From: Paenibacillus plantarum
GTDB taxonomy: Bacteria > Bacillota > Bacilli > Paenibacillales > NBRC-103111
DNA length: 64,000 nucleotides
Assembly (NCBI RefSeq): GCF_013141695.1
Contig: NZ_WHNY01000075.1
Span: 124,001-188,000, forward strand
Direction of reading: 5' to 3'
The stretch's first letter is position 1. The number at the start of each line of letters is the position of its first letter. Shown in pieces: positions 1 to 8,694 of this stretch. A program made the translations under genes and the position numbers. The notes below the pieces were generated by a model, which made no database searches, was not told where the DNA came from, and was given only the letters and a program-made list of their open reading frames with translations.

Positions 1-1
1 T

Positions 2-142
2 AGATTTGTCTTAGTAGCGAATAAAGACTCTGACAATATCGTAAGTTTTGCACGTGATGAGGCTACCGGGAAGCTTGTTCCGACAGGTAGTGTACTTGAA
101 ATGTCACAGCCAGTATGCATCAAGTTCCTTCAGGTACAATGA
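2..142 (+). CDS. Lactonase-family beta-propeller protein, C-terminal fragment
   Basis: The open frame enters from the left edge and ends at a TGA at 140-142, giving the last 46 residues of a protein. The visible text includes FVLVANKDSDNIVSFARD followed by a TGKL turn, which resembles the final blade of seven-bladed lactonase / 6-phosphogluconolactonase-like propellers (YkgB/Pgl family). In those proteins the blades carry repeated 'NxDSDNIVxFxxDxxTGKL' strands. The stop overlaps the likely ATG of the next gene in an ATGA arrangement, so the two are probably translationally coupled. The N-terminus and any catalytic residues lie outside the window, so substrate cannot be judged. Confidence 0.7.
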   Translation, partial: RFVLVANKDSDNIVSFARDEATGKLVPTGSVLEMSQPVCIKFLQVQ

Positions 143-453
143 CTCCTTTTACAGAGCGGGTACTCCAAGTCATTCGATCGATTCCTGAAGGTAAAGTCAT
201 GACCTATGGTCAGGTTGCTCGGCAAGCAGGGAGTCCAAGAGCTGCACGGCAAGTTGTGCGAATTTTGCATACGATGAGTAAGAAGCACAAACTCCCCTGG
301 CATAGAGTACTCAACATTCGAGGTGAAATTGCGATCCAAGATGATGAGGGTGCACAGTTGCAGCAGTTTTTGTTAGTATCTGAGGGAGTCCATGTTACGG
401 ATGAGCTGACAGTTTCCCTTGCGGAATATCAAGTTCACTCGGAAGAGGAATAA
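139..453 (+). CDS. atl: Alkyltransferase-like protein (Atl), MGMT-family DNA base-flipping protein
   Basis: A 104-residue protein with the C-terminal DNA-binding domain of O6-alkylguanine-DNA alkyltransferases, including GKVMTYGQVARQAGSPRAAR (residues 18-37). The active-site motif reads PWHRV (Trp54) where true methyltransferases have PCHRV. Replacement of the acceptor cysteine by tryptophan is the hallmark of Atl proteins, which bind O6-alkylguanine, flip the base and hand the lesion to nucleotide excision repair. An in-frame ATG at 115 lacks a ribosome site. I prefer the ATG at 139 because it overlaps the preceding TGA and gives the usual Atl length. Lack of alkyl transfer is known from the family and is inferred here. 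Confidence 0.88.
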   Translation: MTPFTERVLQVIRSIPEGKVMTYGQVARQAGSPRAARQVVRILHTMSKKHKLPWHRVLNIRGEIAIQDDEGAQLQQFLLVSEGVHVTDELTVSLAEYQVHSEEE

Positions 454-639
454 AGTTTAAACACAACATGTTTGTGTGGCATGATCCAGTCCCATTCTAG
501 TATACTTATAAACAAATAATATGAAATTGGTCGTGAAGCACACGCCGTTTTTATCATGGTATCTGAGGAGTTACTCCTTTCAGTTATTGTGGTGAGAGCG
601 GCGTTTTGTTTTGTGTCCACAGAAGGAGAGCAAAATTCG

Positions 640-1284
640 ATGAAATTTGAACAAGTTTTTGAGGCATTTATGGCAAAACAAATTGCAGATGAGACAAACC
701 CGCGCAGAAGGGAACGCTTAGAACGAGGTTTGGGACATGCGGAGATGGAATTTCTTCGGTCCATTTGGTATCCAAAGGTCGGGAATTTCAATGATCTGTA
801 TCCTGAATGGGAGGTTCGTGACTTCTTGAATAGCTATCGCTACTTAGATTTCGCCTACATGCCGGGAGACGCAAAGGCAGCAATCGAAATCCAAGGATAC
901 AGTTCGCACGCGCGAGATCTGGAGCTAAGGCGGTTCAAGGACTTGTGCGTCCGACACGCCTATCTAGCACTAGATGGTTGGCTAGTTCTTCCCATTGCCT
1001 ACCCTTCGATTGTCGAAGCACCTAAACAGTGCCAACAACTCATTCTTTCGCTTATTGGTAAATTTGTCGCCACCGACGTCCCTTTGGCACTCTCTTGGCT
1101 GGAAAGTGAAATCATTCGTTTTGCTCGCAGAACACTACGTCCATTTACAGCTCCAGAATTATCCTTACATCTGAAAGTAAGCAAAAGACATGCAAGGACT
1201 CTGTTACATGAATTGTGCGATAAGCAGCTTTTGGTTGTAGCGAGCGGCAATGAACGCGCACGTAGCTACAAACTTCTCCTGTAG
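640..1284 (+). CDS. DUF559/Vsr-like nuclease-fold protein with C-terminal winged helix
   Basis: A 214-residue soluble protein of unknown function. The ATG at 640 follows GAAGGAG with good spacing; the frame is open further upstream but has no ribosome site there. Residues 66-120 resemble the DUF559/very-short-patch endonuclease core: an Asp (D70), then AIEIQGYSSH (E83, Q85, H90), an arginine-rich helix and a closing strand like GWLVLP. In DUF559 the corresponding motif is E-x-D-G-x-x-H, so Gln-Gly here is a variant. The last 70 residues (PFTAPELSLHLKVSKRHART onward) look like a winged-helix DNA-binding domain. A DNA-processing or regulatory role is inference, supported only by the fold resemblance and the neighbouring Atl gene. 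Confidence 0.55.
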   Translation: MKFEQVFEAFMAKQIADETNPRRRERLERGLGHAEMEFLRSIWYPKVGNFNDLYPEWEVRDFLNSYRYLDFAYMPGDAKAAIEIQGYSSHARDLELRRFKDLCVRHAYLALDGWLVLPIAYPSIVEAPKQCQQLILSLIGKFVATDVPLALSWLESEIIRFARRTLRPFTAPELSLHLKVSKRHARTLLHELCDKQLLVVASGNERARSYKLLL

Positions 1285-1293
1285 TTTAATTGG

Positions 1294-1785
1294 GGGAACG
1301 TAAGGGCTCTATTGGAGGATTTAGCGGCTAATTGCTAGGAGAAGGGGAACGAGGATGCCTTATTCTAATCGAACTTGCTCAAATTCAGACGAAAAAGCTG
1401 AAATAGCGCATTCTCATTCCTCTAACGCCAGAAATTAGTGTAAATTGATCAATTAGCGCATCCTACTTCCCTTTCAGAGAGTGGGGGAGTAGGCAGGTTG
1501 GGTGGGAGTGCGGAAGTCAGAGGTGTATAGAGAGTAGCTAGTTAAGTGCCTCGTGATTAGCAAAGTGGGGGAGTAGGCAGGTTGGGTGAAATTACAGAAG
1601 GATGAAGGGAACGTAGATGCTCTATTTGATGCATTAGCCGCGAATTGCGATGCCAAGGGGAACGTAGATGCTCTATTCTAATTGAACGTGGTCAAATTCA
1701 GACGATAATGTAGAAATAGCGCACTCTGGTTCCCCTCAACTCAGAAAATGTCGCGAAATCTAAAATTAGCGCATCCTAGATCCCT
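1294..1785. repeat. Two 179-bp imperfect direct repeats forming the intergenic spacer
   Basis: Copy A runs 1294-1472 and copy B 1607-1785. Both begin with GGGAACGTA, contain a second internal GGGAACG unit, share CAAATTCAGACGA, and end with ATTAGCGCATCCTA plus TCCCT. Each copy therefore also contains a shorter internal repeat. No gene is supported between 1285 and 1876. Copy B runs into the region in front of the sensor kinase, where a longer upstream reading of that frame would have to translate the repeat, so the repeat argues for the downstream start. Confidence 0.85.
1480..1588. repeat. 25-bp perfect direct repeat pair between the 179-bp copies
   Basis: The same 25 bases, rich in GGGGGAGTAGGCAGGTTGGG, occur at 1480-1504 and 1564-1588 with an 84 bp period. 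They sit between the two larger repeats. There is no third copy, so this is not a CRISPR array. Confidence 0.8.
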
Positions 1786-1833
1786 CGCAGTTACTCCCCG
1801 CATCAACACCCAAGGAAAATTCAGGATGCCCCG

Positions 1834-1847
1834 TGTAAGCGTTTGCG
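1834..1847 (+). promoter_or_regulatory. cre-like catabolite repression site
   Basis: TGTAAGCGTTTGCG lies 30 bp before the sensor kinase start. It matches the CcpA cre consensus WTGNAANCGNWNNCW except at the flanking first and last positions. It is one of four TGTAAGCG sites in front of carbohydrate genes in this window, which strengthens the reading. Confidence 0.5.
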
Positions 1848-1876
1848 ATACAATGTGTGCATGGGGGTGGACGTTG

Positions 1877-3628
1877 ATGAAGACCATGCTGTACAAACTT
1901 ACGCTAAAGAAGCGAATGTGGGTGTCGTTCGTCCTGCTGATTGCCATCTCGATCGCGGCGACGGGGGGCTTGTCTTACTATATTAGCGCGCGCGTCATCG
2001 AGCGGAACACATTTCAGTTGAGTCAGGATAATCTGAACACATCGGCACGTGTGCTGGATGAGAAAGCGAAGCAGATTCTCGTTTCGGTGCTGAATATTAT
2101 GATTTCCCAGCCGTTTGTCCAAATGTCGAAGGATTCCGCCGCAGGCAAGAAGGACGGCTACTACGGGCACATGACGGCGATGAACTCGGCGTTCACGCAA
2201 GCGAAGCTGGCGGAGCCGTCGATCGAGTCGATTTTTATCGCGACGCCGATTGGGGAGTTTTATTCCGCCAGCTACTATCGGAATCAAGGCTACTCGTTCT
2301 ACGATTCGCCGCTGTACGAGAAGGCGCAATTGACCAAAGAGCCCTTCTGGGTCGAAGGGCATGAAGATCTTCTTTTTCAAGGAAAAGATCGCGTTATTTC
2401 GTTAGTTATGAAATCCATTAGTGATAGCCCGAACATGTATTTCGTTGTGAATCTGAATGAGAAGGCGATCCAAAGCATGCTGTCCGACCGGCACACAGAG
2501 CAGGAAGATCAGAATTTATTTCTTGTGAATCGGAACGGTGCAAGTGTGCTCATGAATCAGCCGAACCTGCCCAAGAGCTATGACAAAGCTTTCCTGGAGA
2601 AACATATTGGGACGAGCTTGAGGGGGCATTTCGAGGTAGGTATCACAGAGCAATATGATCTAATTAATTACGCGACTTTGCAATTCAATCCGGACTGGCT
2701 GCTGCTCAGCGTACAATCGAGATCAGATCTGCTCAAGGATTTGAGCTGGATTCAATGGGCGACCGGCATTATTATGCTCGTTTGCATTATCATGGCGGTT
2801 CTTGTATCCAACGTGCTTTCGGCTATCTTGTTGAAGCCGTTGTATCATCTTCAAATGCTAATGAGTAAGGTAGGGCGTAATGATCTGACCGTTCGTTTCC
2901 AGAGCCATTATCAAGACGAGGTCAGTCAGGTAGGACACAAATTCAACAGCATGCTGCTGGAAATCAATGAACTCATCGACGAAGTGAAGGACGCTGAACG
3001 AGAGAAACGAAAGTCCGAAGCGAAGGCGTTGCAAGCGCAGATTTCCCCGCATTTTTTATATAACACGCTCAATACGATTATTTGGAAAATGGAAACCGGT
3101 GAGTTAGACAACTCGAAGTCGATGGTTATCGCCTTATCTCAGCTCTTTCAATTGGGCCTTAATCATGGCGAAGAATGGACGACAGTCGAGAAAGAACTCC
3201 TGCATGTTCAGCAATATTTGACGATTCAGCAGTTGTGTTACGAAGAGCTTTTTGACTTCGACATTGTGGTCAGCGATGACGAAATTCGGACACTTCCGAT
3301 TATGAAAATCATGCTGCAACCCTTGGTTGAGAATAGTTTGCTTCACGGGTTTGAACATATGGAATCCGGTGGAAAAATTCGTATAGAACTTACATCCCAT
3401 AATAACCATCTCCAAATCGTTGTTGAAGATAACGGTTCCGGCATGGATGCAGACAAACTGCAACTGAGCCTGAATTATCCCGGGATAGAGAAAAAAGGCT
3501 ACGCGCTCCGCAATGTCTATAACCGATTGCAGCTGTATTATGGCGGCGAGGCAACAATGGTTCTTTCAAGTGAGTCATTTGAAGCGACAAGGGTATTTAT
3601 AACGATTCCGATTAAGGGGGAAGTCTAG
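1877..3628 (+). CDS. YesM-type sensor histidine kinase of a glycan-responsive two-component system
   Basis: A 583-residue membrane kinase. The ATG at 1877 has GGGGGTGG six bases upstream; the frame is open to 1748 but that part translates a repeat. There are membrane segments at about residues 14-36 and 293-319 with an extracellular sensor region between them, then a HAMP linker. The His_kinase domain carries QAQISPHFLYNTLNTI with phospho-acceptor His392, followed by the N box LVENSLLHGF and the G box DNGSGMD. This SPHFLYNTLN arrangement defines the LytS/YesM family, which typically senses oligosaccharides, often with the help of a binding protein. The stop is one base from the response regulator start, so the two form an operon and a signalling pair. 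Confidence 0.93.
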   Translation: MKTMLYKLTLKKRMWVSFVLLIAISIAATGGLSYYISARVIERNTFQLSQDNLNTSARVLDEKAKQILVSVLNIMISQPFVQMSKDSAAGKKDGYYGHMTAMNSAFTQAKLAEPSIESIFIATPIGEFYSASYYRNQGYSFYDSPLYEKAQLTKEPFWVEGHEDLLFQGKDRVISLVMKSISDSPNMYFVVNLNEKAIQSMLSDRHTEQEDQNLFLVNRNGASVLMNQPNLPKSYDKAFLEKHIGTSLRGHFEVGITEQYDLINYATLQFNPDWLLLSVQSRSDLLKDLSWIQWATGIIMLVCIIMAVLVSNVLSAILLKPLYHLQMLMSKVGRNDLTVRFQSHYQDEVSQVGHKFNSMLLEINELIDEVKDAEREKRKSEAKALQAQISPHFLYNTLNTIIWKMETGELDNSKSMVIALSQLFQLGLNHGEEWTTVEKELLHVQQYLTIQQLCYEELFDFDIVVSDDEIRTLPIMKIMLQPLVENSLLHGFEHMESGGKIRIELTSHNNHLQIVVEDNGSGMDADKLQLSLNYPGIEKKGYALRNVYNRLQLYYGGEATMVLSSESFEATRVFITIPIKGEV

Positions 3629-3629
3629 T

Positions 3630-5237
3630 ATGAATAAAGCTGATATCACACTTTGTGTCATTGATGATATTAAAAGTGTCGTTCGCGGGATTGCCGATTT
3701 GATCCAATTCGACACACATGGTGTGCAGGTAGTAGGGACAGCAGGCAATGGAGAAGACGGTTTGCAAATGGTGTTGGAGCTGAGGCCAGACATCGTGCTA
3801 ACCGATATTCGGATGCCGCGTATGGATGGCTTGGAGATGACCAAAGCGATCACGGCGGTGATGCCCAATTGCAAAGTGATCATGCTCAGCGGCTACACTG
3901 ATTTTGAATATGCGCAACAAGCGCTGCGTCTGGGTGCGTTCGATTTTATTGCAAAGCCGTTCCTGAAAACGGCGATAGAAGCCGTAGTGCAGAAAGCGAA
4001 AGAACAAATTGAGCTGGATCGGGTTCATTTTGCCAAACAAAGCGAAATGGAACGTCAAATTAAAGAAAGCATGCCGCTGCTGCGTCAAGAATATTTGCAT
4101 CTGTTGTTGCGTTACAACGCCAATGAAGTCAGGCTGAAGGAACGTTGGGACTATTTGAAGCTCGATCTGAATCGGGAGCGGCTCATCATTATGTGTATTG
4201 AAATCGATGGCTTTGCGAAGCAAGTAGATACGCATGGCATTCATGACGTTGAATTGGCCCGTTTTGCGGTCAAAAACATCCTCGAAGAAACACTCGCTTC
4301 TGCGACGAAATCCATTGTATTCCGGGAGCAATTGAGCGGCTTCATATGTGTGCTGAATGTGCCAACTCAGATGGACATCGTTACACTGGCTGAGCAGTGT
4401 CGCGAGCATATGCTGAACTACTCCCGCTATTCGATTTCCATAGGTGTCGGGCTTGAGGCGAGAACGATTCACGAACTGCCGCAGTCCTATCAGCAGGCAA
4501 CGGAAGCCTTGTCCCACAATTTCTACACGGGCGGGAATAGTGTTTTCTACTACGAAGACATTCAGCATCACGCCGCTACCGTTTCTAGACATAGTGCTGA
4601 GCAAGAGAAAGAGCTGTTCAATTACTTGCGTATGGGCAATCAAGAGAGAGCACTGCCTCTTCTGCAGAGCATTGTCCATGGCTATTCGGGTTTACAACCT
4701 AGCGATGTGATGAATGTGTGCTATGAGCTAGGGCTGCTTATGTATCGCATTTTTGCTGAGAAAATTACGGAACCAAGTGGGATGGACGAGCTGACAATGA
4801 AGCTGGATCTTCTGAAAAAGGGGGAGCGCTTGACGCTTCGGGAGTTAAATGAACTGCTTGGTCAATTGGTTTCGGCGGGTTGCGATGCTATGCAGAAGCA
4901 ACGTGAGCTGGAAGCAGACTCGGTCATCGCCCAAGCCATTCACTATATGCGGGAGAATTTGGACAAGAACGTAACGGTCACTGATTTAGCGAAGCATGTG
5001 TATTTGAGCGGCAGTTATTTTGCGAATCTGTTCAAAAAGGTGACAGGGACGACGCTCATCAACTATATGACCGGACTGCGTATCGAGAAGGCGAAAGAGA
5101 TGCTCCTTGACGATAAACAGGTGCAAGAAGTGGCGATTCATCTCGGTTACGAAGATCGTTCCTACTTTACAGACGTGTTCAAAAAGCATGTCGGGATGAC
5201 ACCGACGGAGTTCAAACAAGGCTATAAACCGTCTTAA
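3630..5237 (+). CDS. YesN-type response regulator with AraC DNA-binding domain
   Basis: A 535-residue regulator. The receiver domain (about 1-120) has the acidic pocket at VIDD and phospho-acceptor Asp59 in VLTDIRMPRMDGL, with the switch residues MLSG and the conserved IAKPF lysine. A long central region with coiled-coil character follows. The C-terminal 100 residues form a double helix-turn-helix AraC domain (VTDLAKHVYLSGSYFANLFK and YEDRSYFTDVFKKHVGMTP). It presumably activates the importer and enzyme genes immediately downstream. The ribosome site AAGGGGGAAG overlaps the end of the kinase gene. Confidence 0.93.
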   Translation: MNKADITLCVIDDIKSVVRGIADLIQFDTHGVQVVGTAGNGEDGLQMVLELRPDIVLTDIRMPRMDGLEMTKAITAVMPNCKVIMLSGYTDFEYAQQALRLGAFDFIAKPFLKTAIEAVVQKAKEQIELDRVHFAKQSEMERQIKESMPLLRQEYLHLLLRYNANEVRLKERWDYLKLDLNRERLIIMCIEIDGFAKQVDTHGIHDVELARFAVKNILEETLASATKSIVFREQLSGFICVLNVPTQMDIVTLAEQCREHMLNYSRYSISIGVGLEARTIHELPQSYQQATEALSHNFYTGGNSVFYYEDIQHHAATVSRHSAEQEKELFNYLRMGNQERALPLLQSIVHGYSGLQPSDVMNVCYELGLLMYRIFAEKITEPSGMDELTMKLDLLKKGERLTLRELNELLGQLVSAGCDAMQKQRELEADSVIAQAIHYMRENLDKNVTVTDLAKHVYLSGSYFANLFKKVTGTTLINYMTGLRIEKAKEMLLDDKQVQEVAIHLGYEDRSYFTDVFKKHVGMTPTEFKQGYKPS

Positions 5238-5289
5238 TACCATCATATTTTCCTATCGGAAAGTGGTTTTACCCTCCTCACAGCTAGAG

Positions 5290-5303
5290 TGAATTCGCTT
5301 ACA
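5290..5303 (-). promoter_or_regulatory. cre-like site upstream of the sugar-binding lipoprotein gene
   Basis: On the minus strand the site reads TGTAAGCGAATTCA and matches 14 of 15 positions of WTGNAANCGNWNNCW. It is about 50 bp before the binding-protein start in the 112 bp gap after the response regulator, where a separate promoter is likely. Confidence 0.5.
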
Positions 5304-5349
5304 CTTTAGAAGTAAACACATGGGAAAAGAAAAGGGAGGCCAACCATTT

Positions 5350-6771
5350 ATGCGTACTAAACCGTTTCATCTCGCTGCATCCGCAGCTCTGCTAGTCACC
5401 TTATCTGCTTGCGGGAGCAGCAATTCAGCGGATACCTCTGCAAGCCCTGCAGCGACAGCTGCAGCAACAGCAGCGGCAAGTTCCGCAGCGCCAGCAGCAA
5501 CCGCCGGCCCCAAAACAAAGCTAACGTACTGGACGAACGACCGTGGGGCATCGGATCATATCAAAGCGGAAATCGCGAAGTATAACGCCGAGAATAAGGA
5601 CAATATCGAAGTGGAAGTTACGATCATGGCTGACAACTATGAACAGTCCTTGGATGTTGCATTCGCTAGTAATCAAGCACCAGACATTATCAAAACATCA
5701 GGCTCAAATTTCGCTCCGTTCATCAAGAAAGGCTACCTAGAACCATTAGATACCTACATGACCCCTGAATTCAAAAATCGTTTTAAAAACCTCATCATCG
5801 ACGACGGAAATCGTGTGGACAATAAAATCTACTCCTTACCGAATTACGGTATCACGTGGCGCCTTATTTATAACGTAGATCTCTTCCAAAAGGCTGGCAT
5901 TGCAGCACCGCCGAAAACCATTAATGAACTGGTTGAAACAGCTAAGAAACTGACCGTTGCAGGCAAGGATATTGGTGCTTATGGCTTCGCAGGCAACTTC
6001 AAAAACAACGGCGGTTTTGGCCGTTCCGCTTCACCAGTTGTCGCGCTGAGCACAGGGATCCTAGATGGCTTTAACTTCAAGACGGGTAAGTTCGATTTCT
6101 CCAGTCAAATCCCAATGCTCGAGGCTCTGCGCAAAATGAAGCAAGATGGCAGCATGATTCCAGGTTTCGAGCTACTGGATATCGATCCGCTCCGTGCACA
6201 GTTTGCTGAAGGTAAAATCGGTATGTACATCAACCATGCGAGTGAACCAGGTGTATTCAAGAACCAATTCCCTGCGAAAATCAAATGGAGTGCAGCGCCA
6301 ATTCCAACGGTCGATGGCACCATTAATGGCGCTTCGCCTTTCTCCAATGCGACGGTATGGCTCGCCATGAGTGCGAAATCGGCGAATAAAGCGAAAGCGT
6401 GGAAATTCATCGAAACGATGTACGGTCCGGAAGTGTTGAAAACATACCAAGAAGATAGCGTAGGGATCTCCGCTGTTCCAGACGTTCTGGCCGTTGCGAA
6501 GAAACCAGGTTTCGCCAATATGGACTTATTCCTGCCTAACAAATACGACGCTCTGTTCCCAGTTGTCCCAGCAGTAACACCAGAGGGTAAGAATTTGGGT
6601 GATGAAGCGTTGAGATACATCTTAGAGGGCGGCGATGTGAATAAAATAACGACAGATTTGTCGACGCGCTATAACGCTGCATTGGATAAAGCTAGAACAG
6701 CGGGCACGACGAAGAATCAACCAATGCCTGACTTTGATGCGAAAAATCTGCAAGGCAGTTTAGTGAAATAA
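5350..6771 (+). CDS. Family 1 extracellular sugar-binding lipoprotein
   Basis: A 473-residue ABC transporter substrate-binding protein. The ATG at 5350 follows GGGAGG. The signal peptide ends in the lipobox LSAC, with Cys21 as lipidation site, followed by a low-complexity Ala/Ser/Thr linker of about 35 residues. The mature protein starts TKLTYWTNDRG and has the layout of the SBP_bac_1 / UgpB-like oligosaccharide binders, including the IGMYINHASE segment. It should deliver an oligosaccharide to the two permeases downstream; no ATPase is encoded here, as is usual when the shared MsmX-type ATPase is used. A hairpin after the gene probably raises its level relative to the permeases. Confidence 0.93.
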   Translation: MRTKPFHLAASAALLVTLSACGSSNSADTSASPAATAAATAAASSAAPAATAGPKTKLTYWTNDRGASDHIKAEIAKYNAENKDNIEVEVTIMADNYEQSLDVAFASNQAPDIIKTSGSNFAPFIKKGYLEPLDTYMTPEFKNRFKNLIIDDGNRVDNKIYSLPNYGITWRLIYNVDLFQKAGIAAPPKTINELVETAKKLTVAGKDIGAYGFAGNFKNNGGFGRSASPVVALSTGILDGFNFKTGKFDFSSQIPMLEALRKMKQDGSMIPGFELLDIDPLRAQFAEGKIGMYINHASEPGVFKNQFPAKIKWSAAPIPTVDGTINGASPFSNATVWLAMSAKSANKAKAWKFIETMYGPEVLKTYQEDSVGISAVPDVLAVAKKPGFANMDLFLPNKYDALFPVVPAVTPEGKNLGDEALRYILEGGDVNKITTDLSTRYNAALDKARTAGTTKNQPMPDFDAKNLQGSLVK

Positions 6772-6790
6772 GATCACGCTAGGAGAGGAG

Positions 6791-6834
6791 GCTATCCGCT
6801 GAATCCGAGTGTTTGAAAGCGGATAGCTTTTTTT
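6791..6834 (+). terminator. Attenuating hairpin between binding protein and permease genes
   Basis: GCTATCCGCT (6791-6800) pairs perfectly with AGCGGATAGC (6818-6827), and seven T follow. It lies just 20 bp after the binding-protein stop and before the permease ribosome site. It likely allows partial read-through. Confidence 0.85.
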
Positions 6835-6857
6835 CTCAAGCTGAAAGGAGCTTTGCA

Positions 6858-7760
6858 ATGATGAAGCGAAAGCATGCGCTTGCCCCTTATATCCTCACAT
6901 TTCCGAGTCTTTTTCTAACCTTGGTGCTTAGTATTTACCCGTTAGGGTGGGCCATGCACTATATGTTTTACAGCTATCCTGGCTATGGTGAGAAGACTTT
7001 TAATGGCTTAGATAATTTCAGACGACTCTATGAAGATGACACGTATTGGCAATCCGTTATCAATACCTTGGTCTATGCTGGGGGCAAAATCATTCTAACT
7101 TTACCCATCGCCTTAGTGCTCGCCGTGATTCTGAATGGGGCACTGCGTGGACGTCATCTGTTTCGTGCGATTTATTTTCTACCAACGGTCATTAGTACAG
7201 CTGTTATGTCTGTCGTCTTCTACGTTATTTTCAATTCGTATAATGGGATTCTCAATCAATATTTAGTGAAATACGGCATTATCCATTCGAACATTGATTG
7301 GCTGGGAACGAAGTTTGCCATGCTCACGATGATCATCATCGCCGTTTGGGGTGCCATCGGGAACTATATGCTGCTGTTTCTCGCCGGATTGCAAAATATA
7401 CCGCAGGACGTCTACGAAAGTGCCGCTATTGACGGGGCAAATGGTTGGAAGAAATTTATTTACATCACGGTCCCAATGTTAGGACCCGTGCTGCAAATGA
7501 TCGTTCTACTCGCCATAACAGCAGCCTTGAAAGGCTATGAGAGTATCATGGTATTGACCGAAGGCGGGCCGATTGGCAAAACCGAGGTCATGTATCTCTA
7601 TGTGTATAAGCTCTTCTTCCCGGTTTCGTCGGCAGGCGGTGCTGTTCAGCAGCAAATCGGATACGGCAGTGCAGTTGGATTCGTTTCCGCTTTGATAGTA
7701 GGGGTCGTGACGTTAGGTTACTTTTATCTATCCAAACGCTTGAATCAGATTAACGAATAG
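6858..7760 (+). CDS. Sugar ABC transporter permease (LplB/UgpA type)
   Basis: A 300-residue integral membrane protein with six predicted segments. The ATG at 6858 follows GAAAGGAG; an in-frame upstream start would lie inside the terminator hairpin. The binding-protein-dependent transport signature is present as the EAA-loop YESAAIDGANGWKKFIYITV, which contacts the ATPase. It pairs with the following gene to form the heterodimeric membrane pore for the sugar bound by the lipoprotein encoded upstream. The next gene begins 14 bases after its stop. Confidence 0.93.
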   Translation: MMKRKHALAPYILTFPSLFLTLVLSIYPLGWAMHYMFYSYPGYGEKTFNGLDNFRRLYEDDTYWQSVINTLVYAGGKIILTLPIALVLAVILNGALRGRHLFRAIYFLPTVISTAVMSVVFYVIFNSYNGILNQYLVKYGIIHSNIDWLGTKFAMLTMIIIAVWGAIGNYMLLFLAGLQNIPQDVYESAAIDGANGWKKFIYITVPMLGPVLQMIVLLAITAALKGYESIMVLTEGGPIGKTEVMYLYVYKLFFPVSSAGGAVQQQIGYGSAVGFVSALIVGVVTLGYFYLSKRLNQINE

Positions 7761-7774
7761 GAGGAGAGGCATAT

Positions 7775-8674
7775 ATGCAGACGGTTCCATCTCGTATAAC
7801 GAATAGCAAAACATCATCGCTGCCCTCCTATGTCTCACTATTCATAGCGAAGCTGGCGGGTAAGCTCATTCTCTGGGTATTCCTGCTTCTGATCGTGGTG
7901 TTCACTTTATTTCCGGTCATCATGGCTGTCCTTGGTTCTTTCAAAACGAATGCAGAAGTAACCACAGGGGCCACGTTCTGGCCATCTATCTGGCAGTTCT
8001 CCAATTACGTGAAGGCTTGGAAGGGAGCGAATTTCGCTCATTTTACGATGAATAGCTTGTTCGTCAGCATCGCAACTACAATAGGAAGTTTACTTGTCGC
8101 TTCATTAGCTGCTTATGCGGTGGATCGACAGGAGTTTACGGGTAAAAAAGTCTACGTGGCGCTGCTCGCGTCCACGATGTTCATTTCGATAGGCGCTGTT
8201 GTACTGCGCCCGCAATTCGAGTTGATGGTGCATTTGAACCTGCACAAGTCTTTATGGGGCGTTGTGATCATTCTGATCAGTGGTCATGCAGCTACGTTCT
8301 TTACGTTGATTGGTTTCTTCAAAGGCATCCCGCGAGATCTAGATGAGGCGGCGAAGATTGACGGCTGCAGTGTGTATGGCATTTACTGGCGGATTATCCT
8401 GCCGTTGCTTGCACCTGGGCTTGGCGTTGCAGGACTGTTCGTGTTCCGGAATGCGTGGAATGAATACATTCTACCGTTAGTGTTCACGATGACGAAGCCA
8501 GCACTTCAAACACTGACCGTAGGTTTAGCAAGTTTACGATACGGCACCTCGGCAGCTGCTGAGACGCACATTATGCTCGCTGGCGCGTGTATGTCCATTT
8601 TGCCAATACTCGTCGTGTATATCCTTGCGAATAAATCGTTTATCAGCGTCACAGCAGGTTCGGTCAAAGGATAG
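7775..8674 (+). CDS. Sugar ABC transporter permease (YtcP/AraQ type)
   Basis: A 299-residue second permease preceded by AGGAGGAGAGG. It has six membrane segments and the EAA-loop LDEAAKIDGCSVYGIYWRII followed by the expected proline-rich helix start. It ends with the typical NKSFISVTAGSVKG tail of AraQ/LplC-like permeases, where the extreme C-terminus enters the ATPase dimer. It is cotranscribed with the other permease and with the lyase gene that begins 20 bases later, which suggests the imported sugar is a product or substrate of that lyase. Confidence 0.93.
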   Translation: MQTVPSRITNSKTSSLPSYVSLFIAKLAGKLILWVFLLLIVVFTLFPVIMAVLGSFKTNAEVTTGATFWPSIWQFSNYVKAWKGANFAHFTMNSLFVSIATTIGSLLVASLAAYAVDRQEFTGKKVYVALLASTMFISIGAVVLRPQFELMVHLNLHKSLWGVVIILISGHAATFFTLIGFFKGIPRDLDEAAKIDGCSVYGIYWRIILPLLAPGLGVAGLFVFRNAWNEYILPLVFTMTKPALQTLTVGLASLRYGTSAAAETHIMLAGACMSILPILVVYILANKSFISVTAGSVKG

Positions 8675-8694
8675 TACAAGAGGAAAAGGAGAAC

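Noticed and set aside
1480-1588. Possible CRISPR array
   Set aside because: Only two copies of the 25-bp repeat, with no cas genes and no third unit at the same period.
1748-1876. N-terminal extension of the first sensor kinase
   Set aside because: It would translate the end of repeat copy B and a cre-like site; the ATG at 1877 has a ribosome site and is followed by a normal membrane anchor.
1904-2380. 158-codon minus-strand frame inside the first sensor kinase gene
   Set aside because: Arg-rich, biased composition typical of an antisense shadow, and the sense frame encodes the kinase sensor region.
3798-4679. 293-codon open frame on the minus strand inside the first response regulator gene
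   Set aside because: It is antisense to a clear receiver/AraC protein, has no ribosome site and no recognisable protein character; it is a by-product of the sense gene's codon usage.
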